Under the pieces are notes generated by a model. It made no database searches. It worked only from the letters and a program-made list of their open reading frames with translations, and was not told the DNA's origin. DNA of 64,000 bases from Porphyromonas macacae DSM 20710 = JCM 13914 (lineage in GTDB: Bacteria; Bacteroidota; Bacteroidia; Bacteroidales; Porphyromonadaceae): NCBI RefSeq assembly GCF_000379945.1, contig NZ_KB904136.1:1-64000 (forward strand), given 5' to 3'. Every line of letters begins with the position of its first letter. Positions within the stretch are counted from its first letter, which is position 1. Shown here in pieces: positions 63,022 through 64,000 of the stretch. A program made the position numbers and the translations under genes.

Positions 63022-64000
63022 ATGAAAGTTTTGAAATTATTCACTTTGGGTTTACTTCTGTTGGGTTTATTTTCATGTAACTGTGATAAGGACGAAGACG
63101 GGAAAGACCCTATTCTGGACAATAAGTCGCATTATGATGTTTGGGTATCCATAGGTGGAACCGGTGGTATGGGCAGTAGTCATTCGCAATTGGTGGCCGG
63201 AGTACCCACTCTGCTTGAAGGCGATGTCGATTTTATCAACAAAGGTACGGATGTAACGGCCAAACTCAATATGGAAACGATTGTTAAAGGACGTTATTAC
63301 TACCAGATCAACAAGGAGGACAATTTCGGTAAGTATGAAATTGTCGATGGTACCATTAAAGTTGTAAAAGAGTTTCCGTATTCGAGATTTGCACAGCGTA
63401 AATACTGTTTTGCCTGGATAGATAGCAAAACGTTGTTATTGATGGGGGCCAGCGGAGACAAGAAGAGTGTTTTGTGGTCGAAGATAGATACGGAAACGAT
63501 GAAAGAAACAGAGCATGGTACTATTGAGGGTTTGCCTGCTCCGAAAGGAAAAGAGGAATATACCACTTCCGGTCTTTTGGCTTATCGTAAAGCAGACAAT
63601 AAGTTGATCTACACGTTTGCTTTCAATAAGATGAAAAAAGAAGACAGGAAATTTTTCCATGCGGCTTTTATCAACCCTTCTGATATGAAAGTAGAAGCGG
63701 TGGTCAAAGAAGAACGTGCTGACAAAATGGCCGGTACGGCTTACGGTGAATTGTTGCAGAGCAAATCTTTCTTCGATGAAAAGGGCGATTATTATCTGGC
63801 CTGCGTTATTGTATTGCCTCACCCTAAGAGTTCAACTATTCAGCACAGTAAAATCCTGCGTATCAAAGCCGGCGAAAAAGATTTTGACAAAACATATGAA
63901 GGTTTCAATATGCCTACCGGCAAACTGGTCACAATTGAGAATTTAGGGAAAGGCAAAGCTTTGCTTTATATTCAGGACCCTGCTTATTTAGGTTTGGGAG
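63022..64000 (+). CDS. DUF4374 family lipoprotein (cut by window end)
   Basis: The first 326 codons of a frame starting at ATG 63022, 16 bases after the receptor stop. The signal peptide ends in a lipobox (GLFSC, Cys19), so it is a surface- or membrane-anchored lipoprotein. The body matches the start of DUF4374 proteins (YDVWVSIGGTGGMGSSHSQ, then repeated beta-strand pairs), likely a beta-propeller. The related XusB of Bacteroides binds siderophores for the receptor XusA. In the present locus it would capture cargo for the receptor encoded upstream. The C-terminus and any further operon genes lie outside the window. Confidence 0.85.
   Translation, partial: MKVLKLFTLGLLLLGLFSCNCDKDEDGKDPILDNKSHYDVWVSIGGTGGMGSSHSQLVAGVPTLLEGDVDFINKGTDVTAKLNMETIVKGRYYYQINKEDNFGKYEIVDGTIKVVKEFPYSRFAQRKYCFAWIDSKTLLLMGASGDKKSVLWSKIDTETMKETEHGTIEGLPAPKGKEEYTTSGLLAYRKADNKLIYTFAFNKMKKEDRKFFHAAFINPSDMKVEAVVKEERADKMAGTAYGELLQSKSFFDEKGDYYLACVIVLPHPKSSTIQHSKILRIKAGEKDFDKTYEGFNMPTGKLVTIENLGKGKALLYIQDPAYLGLG

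Overview
The window reads as chromosomal DNA of a Bacteroidales bacterium, most likely a Porphyromonas or close relative. The evidence is Bacteroidetes-type promoters (TAnnTTTG -7 boxes), a SusC/SusD pair, three GLPGLI-family proteins with partner outer-membrane barrels, the block dnaN / exonuclease / coaBC / DUF4835 / recN / rlmB, a Vor-type 2-oxoacid:ferredoxin oxidoreductase and an rnf operon. All family assignments come from reading translated sequences and motifs; no database search was run.

Layout. 1-475: 3' end of an IS1182-like transposase, a hairpin resembling the IS end, and tRNA-Asp. 657-4664: a two-component system followed by two secreted PepSY-like proteins, the first with internal tandem repeats. 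5097-12043: a housekeeping block (dnaN, DnaQ-like exonuclease, coaBC, DUF4835 protein, recN, rlmB, ridA). 12048-12458: a cobalamin riboswitch with its own -7 box and terminator but no convincing gene. 12705-14786: a radical-SAM / TIGR03915 putative DNA-repair pair. 15028-27495, minus strand: an envelope region with three GLPGLI proteins, two large outer-membrane barrels, a Ca2+-type P-ATPase, two decayed radical-SAM peptide-maturase fragments and a small inverted-repeat element.

27844-30751: Vor operon (ferredoxin, alpha, a small membrane protein, beta, gamma). 30854-31348: a second exonuclease. 31693-36848: SusC/SusD. 37533-43038: rseC-like gene plus rnfBCDGEA. 43199-44697: zinc-type ABC ATPase and binding lipoprotein without a permease. 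44952-47374: a membrane protein with a NUDIX-like domain and a CapA-family protein, convergent. 47642-52483: tRNA-His, glutamate dehydrogenase, LolC/E-like permease, rbfA, nhaA. 53484-59938: an outer-membrane barrel, rpmE2, topA, truA. 60129-64000: a second cobalamin riboswitch, then a TonB-dependent receptor and a DUF4374 lipoprotein cut by the window end.

How the genes fit together. Vor (makes reduced ferredoxin from branched-chain 2-oxoacids), Rnf (ferredoxin:NAD+ with ion pumping), glutamate dehydrogenase and NhaA suggest an asaccharolytic, amino-acid-fermenting anaerobe. SusCD, the barrels and the riboswitch-controlled receptor supply nutrients across the outer membrane. Non-coding space carries several dispersed repeats: a 94-bp palindrome (two near-identical inverted copies plus a rearranged third), a ~423-bp element with terminal inverted repeats, and three hairpins sharing an IS-end-like arm. 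The least explained items are the geneless riboswitch transcript, the riboswitch-controlled receptor/DUF4374 pair and the duplicated radical-SAM remnants beside the GLPGLI genes.
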